64,000 nt of DNA from Zygnema cylindricum (GCA_037447655.1 JBBHKE010000337.1:21357-85356), one strand, 5' to 3'. Positions 22,800 through 37,474 are shown, counted from the stretch's first letter. Notes: generated by a model from the sequence alone, not told the origin. A program made the numbers and translations.

Positions 22800-25070
22800 C
22801 TACGCGACAAATTAGAAGATGCTACGACGACGCGAAATGTCGGTGGATAAGACCAGCTCGATCTTTTCGGGCGTGACGTCTGTCCCCAGATTTGCGACAG
22901 CCTTCCAAAAGCGCGGCTGGAGCGCCAGCGAGGATTCTATGAATTTTTCTGCGCTAAAGACAAAATATCGGTGGCATTTTCCGATATTTCTGACGCGGTT
23001 GACGGAATTCGTCGAAAAATGTTTCGGAGTTCAATGAATGATTTGTCCGGTAGCGGCCGTTTTGGCTTCAACCGTAAATAGCGAATATGTTAAAATTATG
23101 TTAATATGTTTTATGTAGATTACAATGGCATGAGCTGGTTTTTCTACTGTAGTAAATATGGTTAGTAATTTAAATGACACGTGGCATAGTATGATTCATC
23201 GAAACAATTTGTGACGCGACTCTAATCGACTCAAAATCCATGAAACATAAAATAGTGAGTAGCAACACATTGTGTGATTTGTTGTGAATTTACAAATTGG
23301 ACAATCGCATTTATTTCATCGCTTGTTAGCAAAAAAAAAGTTTGTCGTTTAATTCTTTTTATCGCGCCGCGACGAATTTGTCAATATGAAATTTTTGGAA
23401 AACAACCAGCTCATGGAAAATTTGTCCTTTTGTTAGCTCGCCAATCTAGAGATTGCAGCATCAAATCCCGAGAAAAGTGACCGGATGGCGGCTCGCTACC
23501 GTCCAAAAATTGAACCTCCCTTGGATCTGCCAGCTGTCTCATTTTACGTGGCCAGTTGTCGGGGTGAGCGAGGGCATCCCAGTCCACTCGATGCATTTCC
23601 ATTTTCCAGAATAAGTACAAAGGGACGACATCAGAATCGAATTCCACGGAAACATGTACGACTTCGCAAGACGACAGGAACAGTTTCTTGTCGTTTTGCG
23701 ACATTGTACTTCAGCATTTCCCGGCGGATTTTTGGGACCAAACTTGAGGCGAACGGATCTCTCGCAAAGTCCTATAAAATATTTTGGTTGAGCGGCGTAT
23801 TCCGCGGTCAAGTTTCTGCTGACTTCGGCCAATCAGAATGCACTTTGGTGCCAAGAAAAAAAATATCCGCTAAGCGACGTATTCTTGTGGTTACAGTTTG
23901 GTTCCGGCCAATCAAAGTCTACTGAGTTGTCAAATAAAGGACACGACAATGATTAGGTAGTTGACCTGCACATAGTGCCACGTGTAGCAAGATAAGCCAT
24001 TGAACACCCAGCAACTCGCGAGCCTATTTTGTATTTTCCCACTTTCTAGCCATGTGCTAGGTGGCGGCTGCAGACCACTGACGAAAACGACAGAATTGCA
24101 CACAGGAAGAAAGCAAGTTCCCCAATGGCAAAACCGATGTTTGGAAACTCTATTTACGATCTATCGCAGCCAATGAGCTCGTGGCCCATTGGGCCAATTT
24201 GCAGAAAATAACGCTCGTTTTGGAAAAAGCAATTATGGTACAACCGCAAAAATACGGCTGCAAAATTTCAATGATAGGAATACTGTAGCCGCGGAAAAGT
24301 CTAACGGCTATCACCAAACCAATTACCTCGTGACGCGTGTAATTAATGGGAAATAAAGAATATCAGGAAACACTTTAATTACTGCCCGTAGATATTTTTG
24401 AGAAACTTTTCTGTCTCCGCAAGTAGGAAACCTATTTTGGCAAAATTAGGGCATTGATAATTCACGTTTTCAGTAGGCATTGAAAAATAATTATTACATT
24501 TTTATGCTTTTAAATAAATCTGATATTGCCACGTGGCGATCAATAGGTGGCCATATCGATTTCATCCAACGGCCAAAACATTATGGTCATGTGGAAAGAG
24601 TGTTTTACGACCCTATGGGCCCGACTGTAGCTCTTAAGGTTTAGACTTTCAGCCCCGTCAGGAGCCAAATGAGTGGTTCACCTTTCCTTAAATGTTTTCT
24701 CAATATTTTATACCAGCTTTTGTTCCTTTATGGTTTTGCCATCGTACGTTTGTTAAAAAAAATCGCTGAGTTTTGTGTAAAATACGAATGACCTGGAAAA
24801 AAATATACCAGCGAATGGCAACGGGGGAGAGATGCGGAAAGACGAGTGGACCTCTTTATTCTTTACGCGTGTATTTTATAGAAAACAAATATAACAGCAA
24901 TTTCCCATTAAGTTTTAAATAAAAACCTTTTTTCCCGTCCCAAGAAGGAAATCGTTCGTCCAATTCGAAATCCGACGTCAACGAAACTTTGTGACTTTGT
25001 AAAACAGCCGTCGGAAAAAAAAAAAAAAGCATATTTCGATTCTTCCCGTACTTTCTTTTTCTGTTTGTAC
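22800..25070. other. Intergenic with CCAAT-like words, no recognised gene
   Basis: Frames of about 70-145 codons (22819-23037, 23485-23925 plus) have no recognised content. GGCCAATCA occurs at about 23826 and 23897 and CCAATGAGC near 24170, which could mark a promoter, but no gene follows that I can support. AT-rich from 24300 on. Confidence 0.3.
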
Positions 25071-26771
25071 CATAGTTCAAAAGTAGGCGTTTTTATGGTA
25101 GGCCTTTGGTAGGCGCACAAAACTTGGCACAAAACTCGCGTAGAGTAGGCATACTGTATGTGTGTGCGTTGTGCACACTCTTGTACAAACGTACGAATCT
25201 GACGTATGCTAATAGTACAACGCACGCCGCCGGACGAAAATTTTTAGCCAACTGACACGGCGTAGGATGAAATTCCGCGGGAAAAATACCCGGAAAAAAA
25301 AAACGCGGACGTAAGTCCTATCGTAAGTTGTGTTATGGGCTTTTCATGTGATCTTCTTAGATCGCTACTTTGATCAGAGACCGTCCGATCGTCCGAATCT
25401 GACGGTTTAAATAAAAAATACCTCAAAACTAACGGGAAAATAAAAATTTGTTCGAATGTTTTTCAAAATTTAGACATGAATTTTAATTCTCTATCGATCG
25501 ATGTGCAACTCAACCCTGTTACTATTATTTTTCATTTTGCGACCAATACAATATGGGTCTTAAGGCCATATTGCATAGTTGTTCACGGCGTTTAGTGCGA
25601 ACGGTTTAATCGCGACGAACTATACGTAACAAAAGCATTGAACCTTTTGAAAAAACCGTAAAAATCATTAATGATTTTTTTCCGTACAATTCCGTACATG
25701 TAAAAAAGAATGAGTTTTACATATACCACAGTTTATTAGTTTTCCTTTAAATGGCCTCTAAAGAATTTTATGTATATAATTACGTACGACACTCCGCGGA
25801 AGCAACGCACATTCTTCATCAAATAGTGACGTACAGCTTCTGAGCACGCTTCAGGGAACTTGCGTAGACCCAAGTTCAAATGTAATTGTACGCCACGTCT
25901 CTTTCAAAGTCCAACGTCTATTTTCGAAAATGTCCGTACATTCTCAAAAAAACAACGTACATGTTCCGTGTATTTTCTGTTCAGTTTAATAGACAAAAAA
26001 TACCAATAACTGCGACGTGTGTTTTCGTTAAATTCCGTGGAAGCAACGCACATTCTTCATCGGATAGTGACGTACAGCTTCTGAGCACGCTTCAGAGAAA
26101 TTGCGTAGACCCAAGTTCAAATGTAATTGGACGCCACGTCTCTTTCAAAGTCCAACGTCTATTTTCGAAAATGTCCGTACATTTTCAAAAAAACAACGTA
26201 CATGTTCCGTGTATTTTCTGTTCAGTTTGATGGACAGAAAATACCAATAACTGCGACGTGTGTTTTCGTTAAATTCCGTACATTACCGTAACAAACCGTG
26301 CAATTTACGATAAACTCTGTACCTTTTACATAGATTTTTCGTTCAGTTTACCGACCCAAGTTCAAATGTAATTGGACGCCACGTCTCTATCAAAGTCTAA
26401 CGTAACGTCTATTTTCAAAAATGTCCGTACATTTTCAAAAAAGTAACATACATGTTCCGTGTATTTCCTGCTCAGTTTAATGGACAGAAAATACCAATAA
26501 CTGCGACGTGTGTTTTCGTTAAATTTCGTACATTACTGTAACAAACCATACAATTTACGGTAAACTATGTACCTTTTACATAGATTCTCCGTTCAGTTTA
26601 CCGGACAGAAAGTACATCGCGTTTTTTTCGATTTATTCAAAAGTCACGAATTATACGTTTTAATCGGGAAAAAGGAAAAAATCGCGCGATTTGAACAACT
26701 ATGCCATATCGTATGTTTTGCGTACAATAGGCATATTGTATGGGCCTACTTTCACCTACTTTTAAACTATG
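25071..26771. mobile_element. 1.7 kb hAT-like element, CATAGTTCAAAAGTAGGC family, copy 1
   Basis: It starts CATAGTTCAAAAGTAGGCG and ends with the inverse CCTACTTTTAAACTATG. The 8-mer GTTTGTAC flanks it exactly on both sides (25063-25070 and 26772-26779). This fits a hAT-type insertion. It holds a 240-bp tandem repeat (from 25801) but no transposase frame. A 503-bp relative lies at 45528-46030, and a truncated inverted one ends at 44823. Confidence 0.85.
25801..26565 (+). repeat. 240-bp tandem repeat inside the 1.7 kb element
   Basis: Units start at 25801 and 26041 (AAGCAACGCACATTCTTCAT), and a shorter third unit starts at about 26353 (GACCCAAGTTCAAATG). Words such as GTCCGTACATT and CGACGTGTGTTTTCG recur in each. 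Confidence 0.9.
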
Positions 26772-27213
26772 GTTTGTACGGCCAGAGGTACGACCGGTCA
26801 TCCCGCCTCCGCAAAAAGCGGTCATCAGGAAAAACGACCTTGAAATGACCGCTTTTGCGCTAACTTGAATTTCACCCCTTTGTACCCGGATAGTTTTTCC
26901 GTCACAAGTTTTGCAATAATTTTTCAATGCTCGGCCGAACCCCGAAAAAGACACAAACATCGATACGTAACGACAAAGTAGTTGGGTGGACCACAGGCGG
27001 CCACGAAGGTCAATATCTTTTCTAACCTCAAGACCTAAAGTCAAATCATGACCCGTACGGATGGTCCAGTAGTCAAGATAAAGTACTGTACCTTTCGGAA
27101 GGGAATGCGACCGGCCGCAAGAGTATCGACGTGTCATCGCTTTATGCGTCAGCGTTTCAAAAGCACCAAGAAAGCCACCCTGGCGGTCGCTGAAGACGTT
27201 TAATCATTTAAAT
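26772..27213. other. Short spacer between repeats
   Basis: Between the hAT-like element and the next repeat. A long minus-strand frame (26637-27137) crosses the element boundary and has no recognised content, so it is probably spurious. Confidence 0.35.
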
Positions 27214-27907
27214 TTAGGGTATGGTTACATCAGACGAAAAGTGAGGTTTAATACAGAATTTTGTACTTGCCCGTACCATGCCGTACTATATTTTCGTGGG
27301 TTTCTTGAAAACAACATTACAGAAAATAAGATTACGATTCTCCAAGTATCCGGGAGAAGACGTCGACCATCCGATTACATTTTGGTCTTCATCTGCGAAG
27401 CAATCGCTCCATACGCCTCTGTATTGTTAGGACCGTGCACAATGAGGACAGTTCTCCAATACATAACGTGTAAAAATAGGCCGCGTGGAAAAGTTAAAAA
27501 GAATCCACGATGAGCGCGCGCGTATGTGTGTTCACGTCGCAAGGGCCATGTGCCTTCCGCCAGGGTGGATGCGAATCCGCCGAAATTGTCCCGTCACGCT
27601 CTCACCATCAAAGTTTGCCGCCGCCTTTTTGTCGTTGCGTTTTGAAATTTTGGATAGTACATTTAACGCCCTCTGTACGAGTCACTAATTACCTCCGCTG
27701 GTACAGATATTATCTCCGCTGGTACAGATATTGCGTTCTGACATTGCATTCGAAGATTCTTTCAAGAATTTAAGCATCGAATATTAACCTACGTGTTACC
27801 AATCAGAATGAGCCACGCATGTTTACAGACGCGACCTAATGGAAGTCACGCCTTTCAGTACAATTTTCCGTACAATTACTAGAACGCCAAATGGAAGTCC
27901 ACCCTTA
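27214..27907. repeat. Repeat with TTAGGGTATGG / CCACCCTTA ends
   Basis: The left end TTAGGGTATGGTTACATCAG and the right end ATGGAAGTCCACCCTTA are imperfect inverses. The right half matches the inverse of 2500-2990. A plus-strand frame at 27485-27688 shares DERARMCVHV-type residues with the minus-strand frame at 2616-2972. No target duplication is seen. Confidence 0.5.
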
Positions 27908-28064
27908 GACAACATTATTTATAAGCTCTGAACCAGCATCGACCAGTTTCTTGAAAAAAAGATGCATGTGTGAACGTGTTTGCCTCAAACTCTCGGGCGT
28001 ATTTACCGATGTACGAAGGTGTGTCTTCAAATCCTGCAGATATCGGCTTTTTAAGCCCTAATAG

Positions 28065-28469
28065 AGGTCGCAAACGGTCAACCGAAACCGTGACCGACCG
28101 TTAACCGACCGCCCGCGCCGGATCCGGAACGGATTCGGTTGCCAAAATTTGAGGGCCGGGCATTTGCGGTCGGTTGATTCACCAGAAAAAAAAACGGTCG
28201 GTCAACCAAAAAACCAAAAAAAATGAAAATTTTGTACTGTCCATACAATCCAATATTATTGTACTTTGTACTCTTTGGTATCGTGGAAGTACGTGACATC
28301 ATGTTTAGCGTCGCAAATCTAACACGGTAGTAACACTATTTTTTTTCGCAAATCTTAGGGAACGCGACAAAGCGTCGCAAATTTGACACGATAGTAACAC
28401 TATTCATTTCGCAATATTAGGGAACGCGACAAAGCGTCGCAAATCTGACACGGTACACCACGAATCGTA
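28065..28469 (+). repeat. 400-bp dispersed repeat, copy 1
   Basis: It begins at AGGTCGCAAACGGT and ends at GCAAATCTGACACGG. It is repeated in direct orientation at 29818-30228, with 28228-28468 nearly identical. It contains two to three inner copies of a GCGTCGCAAATCTGACACGG / AGTAACACTATT unit of about 65 bp. Although the two copies are about 1.75 kb apart in the same orientation, the ends lack LTR-type TG/CA and nothing retroviral lies between. Confidence 0.8.
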
Positions 28470-28596
28470 ATTAAACTTACCTAAATTAGAATAATGAAAA
28501 AATTAGAATCATTTACTCTATTTGATGTAATAGAGTCGAAATTTCGAGCGACCGAATTAGAGTAATTTACTCTAATAACGATTCGCGGTGTAGTAT
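28454..28596. mobile_element. Small TIR element, ACACC-GAATCG family
   Basis: TACACCACGAATCGTAATTA at the left is answered by TAACGATTCGCGGTGTA at the right, about 140 bp apart, with TTACTCTAAT subterminal words. No target duplication is visible. It touches the end of the 400-bp repeat. Confidence 0.5.
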
Positions 28597-29817
28597 CATG
28601 GTGTACCCGAAAAAACACAATTTACCGTAAAGTACGCTAATTGTTTCATTACACTATATTTTTTATTACGCTAATAGCGATTCACGGTGTAGTACCTAAT
28701 CTTAAAGACCTACCGGGTAAGGCAGACGGTTACTCCGTACTGCCACCATCCGGGAGTCATAGGGTGAAATCTTGACCTTAGCAATATATCTTTTGCAGGA
28801 GCTCTATCTTCAACCTGTCTACTCATCTGAGGCAGCTATGGGTGCCTGCCAGTTCTCAGTGACTACGACAAGTATGAGAACTGCAAGATGACCATAGACT
28901 GACTAAGAAGATAGATTGTAAAATACCCTTTTTCAACAAGTTCTTTGTCTTCGTCAAAGTGAGAGCCTTATATCTGGCCTTATATTGAACATGGGGTTTT
29001 TAATTGATTAAACCTAAAATACGAGGTTTTTTAATCAATTAAAATTATATACCCAAATGAACAAGCATTTTTTTACTTTAATGATACATAGAAAGAGTCG
29101 CCAAGAAAATATTTATGAGTATATTACGTTTTTTGCAAAGCTAAAATCTAGTTCATGCATTTTTTATTTTTTGTTTAAAGTGAGTTGTATTGAAATGTGA
29201 ATCTAAATTTGGCCATTGCTTAAAATTCCAAGAGAGAATTTAATTTATCTAGCTAGGTAAAAGAAACTTTGATAGAGCAAGTCTTTTGCTTGGATATAGC
29301 CTACAGAAAAAAAAAAAAGTTTATAAAAATATATCATATTTCACACTGTCGGTCACCGACATATCGTCAATGTACGGCAATATTGGTATGTATTTCACGA
29401 GGATGAGGTTCCTTTATATGTGAAATTGAAAACATATTATTGTCGTTCAATAAGCAACATTACAGGGTGTTTCGCTGTTAATGTTAATTAGTGTCGTGTA
29501 TTAGCAAATTTCTTATCACTATAAATTCGATATTCAATATTTTTAATATCGAACAGTAGGAAGGCTCAATATATCGCTTTGGGACCAACAAAAGCCACCG
29601 CGATATATTTGGTGGGAGTGGGTGTTCGTACAGATCGAGTACGGAAACGTTCGTTCGTAAAGAATAACGGACTCCCCCTCTATCTGGCGGCGCCCTCCTT
29701 GGGGAGGGGAGGGGTGTGGGTGTGTTTAAAACTTTTGGGCAGACTTGCGTACAGATATATCGTGATGGTTCTTGACCCGTTAACTGATCACGATATATCG
29801 TGATTGCATCGTGAATC
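28597..29817. other. Intergenic, no recognised gene
   Basis: AT-rich except for 28720-28900, where balanced composition and small repeats (GCCAGTTCTCAGTGACTACG) occur without a recognised gene or RNA. Nothing protein-like is supported. Confidence 0.35.
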
Positions 29818-30228
29818 AGAGGTTGCAAACGGTAAACCGAAACCGTGACCGACCGTTAACCAGCCGCCCGCGTTCGATCCGAAACGGAATCGGTTGCCAA
29901 AATTTGGGGGTCAGGCAGTTGCGGGCGGTGGATTCACTAGAAAAAAAAGTCGGTTAAGGTCGGTTAGCCAAAAAACTAAAAAAAATGAAAATTTTGTACT
30001 GTCCATACAATCCAATATTATTGTACTTTGTACTCTTTGGTATCGTGGAAGTACGTGACATCATGTTTAGCGTCGCAAATCTAACACGGTAGTAACACTA
30101 TTTTTTTTCGCAAATCTTAGGGAACGCGACAAAGCGTCGCAAATTTGACACGATAGTAACACTATTCATTTCGCAATATTAGGGAACGCGACAAAGCGTC
30201 GCAAATCTGACACGGTACACCACGAATC
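29818..30228 (+). repeat. 400-bp dispersed repeat, copy 2
   Basis: This is the second copy of 28065-28469. The last 240 bp are almost unchanged, while the first 170 bp are more diverged. It runs into an ACACC-GAATCG-type end at about 30213. Confidence 0.8.
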
Positions 30229-31620
30229 GTTATTAGACTAAAGAAATTATTAGAGTAAAGAAAAAAATAGCGTCATTCATTCAAATTTAGTGCCAGGAGA
30301 CGTCGAAGATTTTGCTCGATCGATATTTGAAATATCGAATATCGAAGTTATTGCGATATGAGTTTACCCGATACCCAACACTACACCGCGCATCGTAATT
30401 AGAGTAAATTACTCTAATTCGGTCGCTCGAAATTTCGACTCTATCACATGAAATAGAGTAAACGATTCTATTTTTTTCATTATTCTATTTAAGGTACAGT
30501 TTAATTAGCGTTTTAAATTCTATTATAGGTTCACTTTAAATAGTGTGGAGTACAGACGATGTCCGACCGTGCAAACTTGTACTTTTTAAGTGAAAAAGTA
30601 CATTTGATGATTTAAAATAGTCACGCTCGCACGCGAAATCGCATTAAACAAAAAGACTAAATCACAACGAAAAAAAAGCCGTTCGCATAACTCTAATCCG
30701 TCGACAGCATGGTCGTCAGTGTGAACGTTAACCTTAATATCCATACTAAAAGATTATAGTACAACGGCGAATATAAGTGTTTGCCTTTATTTCCGTAACA
30801 ACTTTGTGACTGTTGTTCGACGTTCCGCGTATTCAGTTAGAATAGGGAACTTTGTAGCAATTTCATTAAAAACGTATTCTAATATAGGATCGCGTCTATT
30901 TTAGCGTAAATATTAATTCTAAAAAAACCCGACTTACCAAAATGACCCTTGAAAGGAGTAATTTTATACTCTAATATGGGTTTTTTACCATGATGACACG
31001 TGAAATAGAGTAACTATATTGACAAATATAGAGTAAATTTACAGCATTTGGCGTGGGTGATATATCTCTTGAGGTAACGCCAAATGCGGGCAGACCTCTG
31101 TCGTGCATGAGAGGCAAGCAAGCAAACATGCATCACAACCAGCAAAGTCATGCTCACAAACATATACAACAACGGAAATAAAAATGAAAAGTCAATAAAA
31201 CATAGACACCATGAGAAGGAACAAAGGTGAAAATGACCCAAGAAAGAAGGGAAAGAATACTCCCCTAGAGTGAAGTGAACCCAATAATTTTTTATTACTC
31301 ACCAGAGTATTAAAAGTGAACCGGACTTGGTCGAGGCAAGTCGGATTTTGCAGAGCTCCCTGAAGTTAAACCCGCTCCGATTTCGAATAAACGTGTCAAA
31401 AACCACCGCTTAACACCAAAGCAGTTAGTTTACTTTTTTAGGGTTTTGTTGTTCGAAATGGCAAAAAAATTGCTACCAGCTGACTCCACCATTGACGACG
31501 AGGCAAGATCTTACTCTCTTACTGTGGTTGAATGTGATCTATCAGAAGTAACAACCAAAAACATAAGGGAAGATAAATAAAGAAAACTAAAAAAAAATCA
31601 TAATACAAAATTGGAAAATA
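30229..31620. other. Intergenic with fragments of TIR repeats
   Basis: A right end of the TAGTGTTGGG family (ATACCCAACACTA) stops at 30383 and abuts an ACACCGCGCATCG end. The rest is AT-rich with TTACTCTAAT-like words. No gene is seen. Confidence 0.4.
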
Positions 31621-31624
31621 AAAC

Positions 31625-32725
31625 TTAAAAGACAAAGCAGAGTTATCTATCTAATTATCTGGGTAATTATTTGTCTATATAACCTGTCTAATTCTCTATC
31701 TAATCTAATTCACTAACTAATTTAATTATCCAACTAATCTAATTATCTATCTAAGTTAATTATTTGTCTAATTATCAATCAAATTATCTGTCCAATTATG
31801 TGTCAAACTATCTGATCTAATTATCTAATCTATTTATTTGTCTATTTATCTGTCTAATTATCTGTCTAATTATCTAATTAATTATCTAATCTAGTTATCT
31901 ATCTAATCTAGTTATCTTTCGAATCTAATTATCTATCTAATCTAATTATCTGTCTAATTATTTATCTACTTAACTGTCAAATTATCTGTCAAACTATCTA
32001 ATCTAATTATCTATCAATTTAGGTTTTTAATTATTTGTCTAATCCAATTATCTATCAAATCTAATTATCTGTCTAATTATCTAATCTAATTATCTATCAT
32101 TTTATTTGTCTAATAATCTGTCTTTTTATCTTTCTATCAATCTGTAAAATTATCTAGTTATATTATCTAATCTAATTATCTGCCAAATTACCTATCTAAT
32201 CTAATTACATATCTTATCTAATTATCTACTTGATCTAATTATCTATTCAATCTAATTATCTATCCAATCTAATTCACATTCCAACCAAATAATTTATCTA
32301 ATCCAATTACCTATCTAATCTAATTATTTATCTAATATAATTATCTATATAATCTAATTATCTTTCTAATTATCTAATCTAATTATCTATCAATTTATTT
32401 GTCTAATAATCTGTCTATTTATCTGTCTATGTGTCAAATTATCTAATCTAATTATCTATCAAATTACCTATCTAATCTAATTACCTATCTAATCTAATTA
32501 TCTATCTGATCTAATTATCTATCTAATCTCATTATCTATCTAATCTAATTCACTATATAATCTAGTTATCTGTCTAATCTAATTATCTATCTAATCAAAT
32601 TATCTATCTAATTATCTGCCTAATTTTCTGTCAAATTATCTAATCTAATTATCTATCAATTTATCTGTCTAATTATCTGTCTATCTATCCGTCAAATTAT
32701 CTAATCTAATTATTTGTTCACATAA
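31625..32725 (+). repeat. TCTAATTATCTA satellite, left arm
   Basis: About 1.1 kb of degenerate 8-20-bp units made of TCTAATTATC and TATCTAATCTAAT. The reverse complement of the same motif fills 35200-36985, so the two arrays are inverted with respect to each other. Confidence 0.9.
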
Positions 32726-34029
32726 AACCTAAAAAACCATAAAAAACCTCCAGACCTTTTAACGGATCGACAATTTAACCTAAATCCTCTTACCTTTTTT
32801 TCAGGTTGGGGCCAAAGTTTTTCATTTATTTCCGACAAAATATTACATTCGACTTTATAATTTTCCTGCCCTACAAGAAGATAGTGAAATGATTTGTAAA
32901 AAAATGGAATTCAAAGGAGATAATAGATAGAAGATTCTTGAGAAAGTGGAAAAGTATGGAATTTTTTTGAAGTTTAGGGCCGATATTCAGTTTCGGAGTG
33001 TGTAAAATAGTGAAATTTTTGGAGCTATAATTGTTTTTTTTCTTATAACTACTAAATGATTGCAATGATTTTTTTTTTAATGAATGATACTTTTAGTGGC
33101 GATGTTACGACTCTTTATTTCACTGATATATGACTTTCTTTTAATTTTTACCAAATGATTTTGTCTTTTACATGTTTGCGTCTGCTTTGTAATGTTGATT
33201 TTCAATCATGGATGATGATCACCCAGTGACGAGGCATTTTCATCGCTGGATTTTAAACAAGTTATGATTCATGTTAGCGACGAGGTATTTTCGTCGCTGG
33301 ATTTTAAACAAGTTATGATTCATGTTACAACTGACTGATTAACTGACTCAACCGACCAACTGGCGACTTAAATGTGTTGCCGCTGAACTGCAAATCAACA
33401 ATAAAACAATATCGCCATCTAATTAAAAAGCTTGTATCATTGCTTACAAAACCTTCCGCTATGAGGCAATATCATTGTTGAAAATTCCAATGTAATGAGA
33501 AACTGACAACGCTAATCAAATCACAATGAAATAGTCCATGTCACTGGTGCGCCAGCGATCAGCGATTGGGCGGGCTCGTCGCCTAATATCAATAACGTAA
33601 AAAACATGTTTGCGCATCAAAGGTAAAAACTAAGAATCAGTTCACCAGTTACAACATCATATTTCCGGTAGGTGAATGAAAAACACACGGTAAACATTAA
33701 GCATGACAAACCATCGCCCATATATTGCAAAAAAAAATTTGTGTTTTATAAAATGGTTGTGTTATACATTGTTTTGGCATACTTACTTCACAATGAAGTA
33801 AACTAAAAAATTGGAAAAACAATTACATTGTAGTAAGAGACACACTATACAACGTATTACCCCTATGATATTGTATGATAACTCCTATCTCATAAATCCT
33901 AACACCCCTTACATTTTTAAAACAGGTAAGATAAGCCAAAGCAACAAAAACTACAAAACTATGTCACTCTTAAGTTCCAATATCCACCAAAAAAACATAT
34001 ATGGGGAATGCTTAGGCATTCATATGGGC
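32726..34029. other. Intergenic between satellite arm and DNA-binding gene
   Basis: Holds a 51-bp tandem duplication (33226-33327) built on GACGAGGCATTTTCATCGCTGG. Otherwise AT-rich with no supported gene. A plus-strand frame at 33811-34203 is antisense to the minus-strand exon and is a shadow. Confidence 0.4.
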
Positions 34030-34559
34030 TTAGTATTCGTCCCCTTCCGTGAAAAGTTCGTCCGTAACCTCGTCTTCATGAGAAGCGGCGTCAACGTTTT
34101 CAGAATTTCCGAAAGATTCCCGTGCCCTTGCAAAGGGAGGTGGCACTTCCTCCCCGTCGAAATGGTTTCGGTGTTTGTCGATGAAACATTGCTCAAAATT
34201 TGATTTGAAAAAATGATTGATAAAAAAACTCCGGCTCATGTTCCTCTTTTAAACGTATAACAATGTCGTACGCCATCTCTTGCACAATTGTCGTAGAAAG
34301 TTTCATTCCCGCTTTTTTAAATCTATGAAAATCCTCGAGTAATTCTTCATGAAGACGGGTCACCCATGGCATTTCCTTCCTTCCCCTACCCGGTAATGCT
34401 CTCATTACCGCCACATTCCGTTTTCCGAAGCCCGACGTAGACAAGGTATTAGTCGTATCTCTTATGCCTCTTACTATGGCTACCCTTTCGACCCACCATC
34501 TCCTTGCTTTTTGATACTCTGTAGTAGGAAAAGAAGGAAAAAACATCATACAAAATATG

Positions 34560-35190
<631 letters not shown>

Positions 35191-35199
35191 GAATAGGAC

Positions 35200-36985
35200 A
35201 GAAAGGTAAAATTAGATTACATAGAGAATAATATTAGATTGATGATTAGATTAAGTAGATAATTAGGTGTGATAGATAATTAGATTAAAAAGATAATTAG
35301 ATTAGACAGTGACTAAGATTAGATAGATAATTAGATTAGATGGATAATTAGATATATAATTTGATAATTACATAGATAGATAATTAGATAGACACATGGA
35401 TAGACAGATAGTTAGATAGATAGATAGACATATAATTAGACAAATATATAGGCAAAGAATTAGACAGATAATTAGACATATAATTATACAGATAAATAGA
35501 TAGATATTTAGATTAGATAATTTGACAGATAGATAGACAGATAATTTGACAGAAGATTAGATAAGATAGTTAGATTAGAAGATTTAACACATAATTGGAC
35601 AGATAATTTGACAAATAATTAGACAGATAATTAGATTAGATAGATATTTAGATTAGACAGATATTTAGAATAGATAGATAAATAGATTAGATAGATAATT
35701 ACATTAGATAGATAATATGACTAGATAGTGAATTATATTAGATAGATAAGTAGATTAGATAGTGAATTAGATTAGAAAGTGAATTTGATTATATAGGTAA
35801 TTAGATTAGATAGTGAATTATATTAGAAAGATAATTAGATAAGATGGATAGTTAGATTAGATAGATAATTAGATAATCACGTATAACCCTAATTAGATAG
35901 ACACAGAGAGAGACAGATAATTAGACAGATAATTAAACAGATAATTAAAAGGATAAATAGACAGATAATTAGTTTAGATTATTTGGCAGATATTTGACAC
36001 ATAATTTGACAGATAATTTGACATATAGTTTTACAGATAATTAGACTAGATACATAAATAGATTAGATAGAAAAATAGATTACATAGATACTTATATTAG
36101 ATCGATAATTAACTTAGATAGATAATTAGGTTAGCTTGATGATTAGATTAGATAGATAATTGGATTAGATAGTGAATAACCTTAGATAGTGAAATAGATT
36201 AGTTAGATAATTATATTAGATAGGTAATTTGATTAGATAGGTAATTTGATAGATAATTAGATTAGATAATTAGACAGATAATTATACAGATAATTAGATT
36301 AGATAATTTAAAAGATAACTAGACAGATAAATAGACAGATAATTAGAGAGATATTTTGGCCGATAATTATATTAGATAGGCAATTAGATTAGATAGATAA
36401 TTTGACAGATAATTACATTAGATAATTAGACAGATAATTATACAGATAATTAGATTAGATAATTTAAAAGATAACTAGACAGATAAATAGACAGATAATT
36501 AGACAGATATTTTGGCCGATAATTATATTAGATAATTAGATTACATAATTTGACACATAATTGAACAGATAATTTGATAGATAATTAGATTAGATAGTGA
36601 ATTAGGTTAGATATAGAATTAGATTAGATAGAGAATTAGATTAGCTAGATGATTAGATTAGATAGATGAATAAATTATATAGATAATTAGATTAGATAGA
36701 TAAATAGTTTAGATGGATAATTAGATTAGATAGATAATTAGTCAGATAATTAGATAGATAATTAGATAATCAGATAGATAGATAATTATTTAGACACAAA
36801 TAAAAAGATAGATAGATAGATCGATAGACAGATAATTAGACAAATATATAGACAGTTAGACATAGACAGTTAGAAAGATAATTAGATTAGTAGATAATTA
36901 GATTTCATAGAAATTAGATAGAGATAATTGGAATAGACAGATAGTTAGATTAATTACATAATCAGATAGAAAAATTGAGAGTATA
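35200..36985 (-). repeat. TAGATAATTAGAT satellite, right arm
   Basis: About 1.8 kb of degenerate AGATAATTAGATTAGATAG and ATTTGACAGATAAT units. It is the reverse complement of the 31625-32725 array. Together they flank exon B of the DNA-binding gene as inverted arms. Confidence 0.9.
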
Positions 36986-37474
36986 ACAGATTTTAAATCC
37001 TTCAAACCACCAAAAAAACAGTAATACTCGAGAGATGGGTTGATGAGGTAAAGGGGGAGAAGAGTTTTAGCGAAACTTACTACATCCATCGCTTCCCGAA
37101 AACTGTTCGGGAAACTTTTTGATAGTTTTGGGGATGAGCTTTCGGTATCCGTTCGCCTGCTCCTCAGCAATCATCCAAGTGATTATCCGCAAACGATCCC
37201 TTTTGGTTGTAACATGTTGTTTTTTTCGTCTGGACTGCTGCGGGTCAACAGCTGTACGGTGACTCCCCAAATCTCCGCCCGTGGTGTGGTCTTCTCCACT
37301 CGAAGCTTCTTCCACGAGAGGCTCCACATGTGGTAATTCGGTTGCTCCACTCGCCATTTCGGATCCCACACTGTGCATCTCTCCGATCACCTCTTCAACA
37401 ACAGGTATAGGGATATGAGATATGTCGTTATATCTCGACGCGTAGTTACCCCACATTCTTGAAAACCTCCACAT

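Noticed and set aside
26637-27137. 166-codon minus-strand frame
   Set aside because: It crosses the boundary of the hAT-like element and has no recognised domain.
28065-30228. Two 400-bp direct repeats as LTRs of a retrotransposon
   Set aside because: There are no TG/CA ends, primer-binding site or polyprotein between them, and divergence is uneven along the unit.
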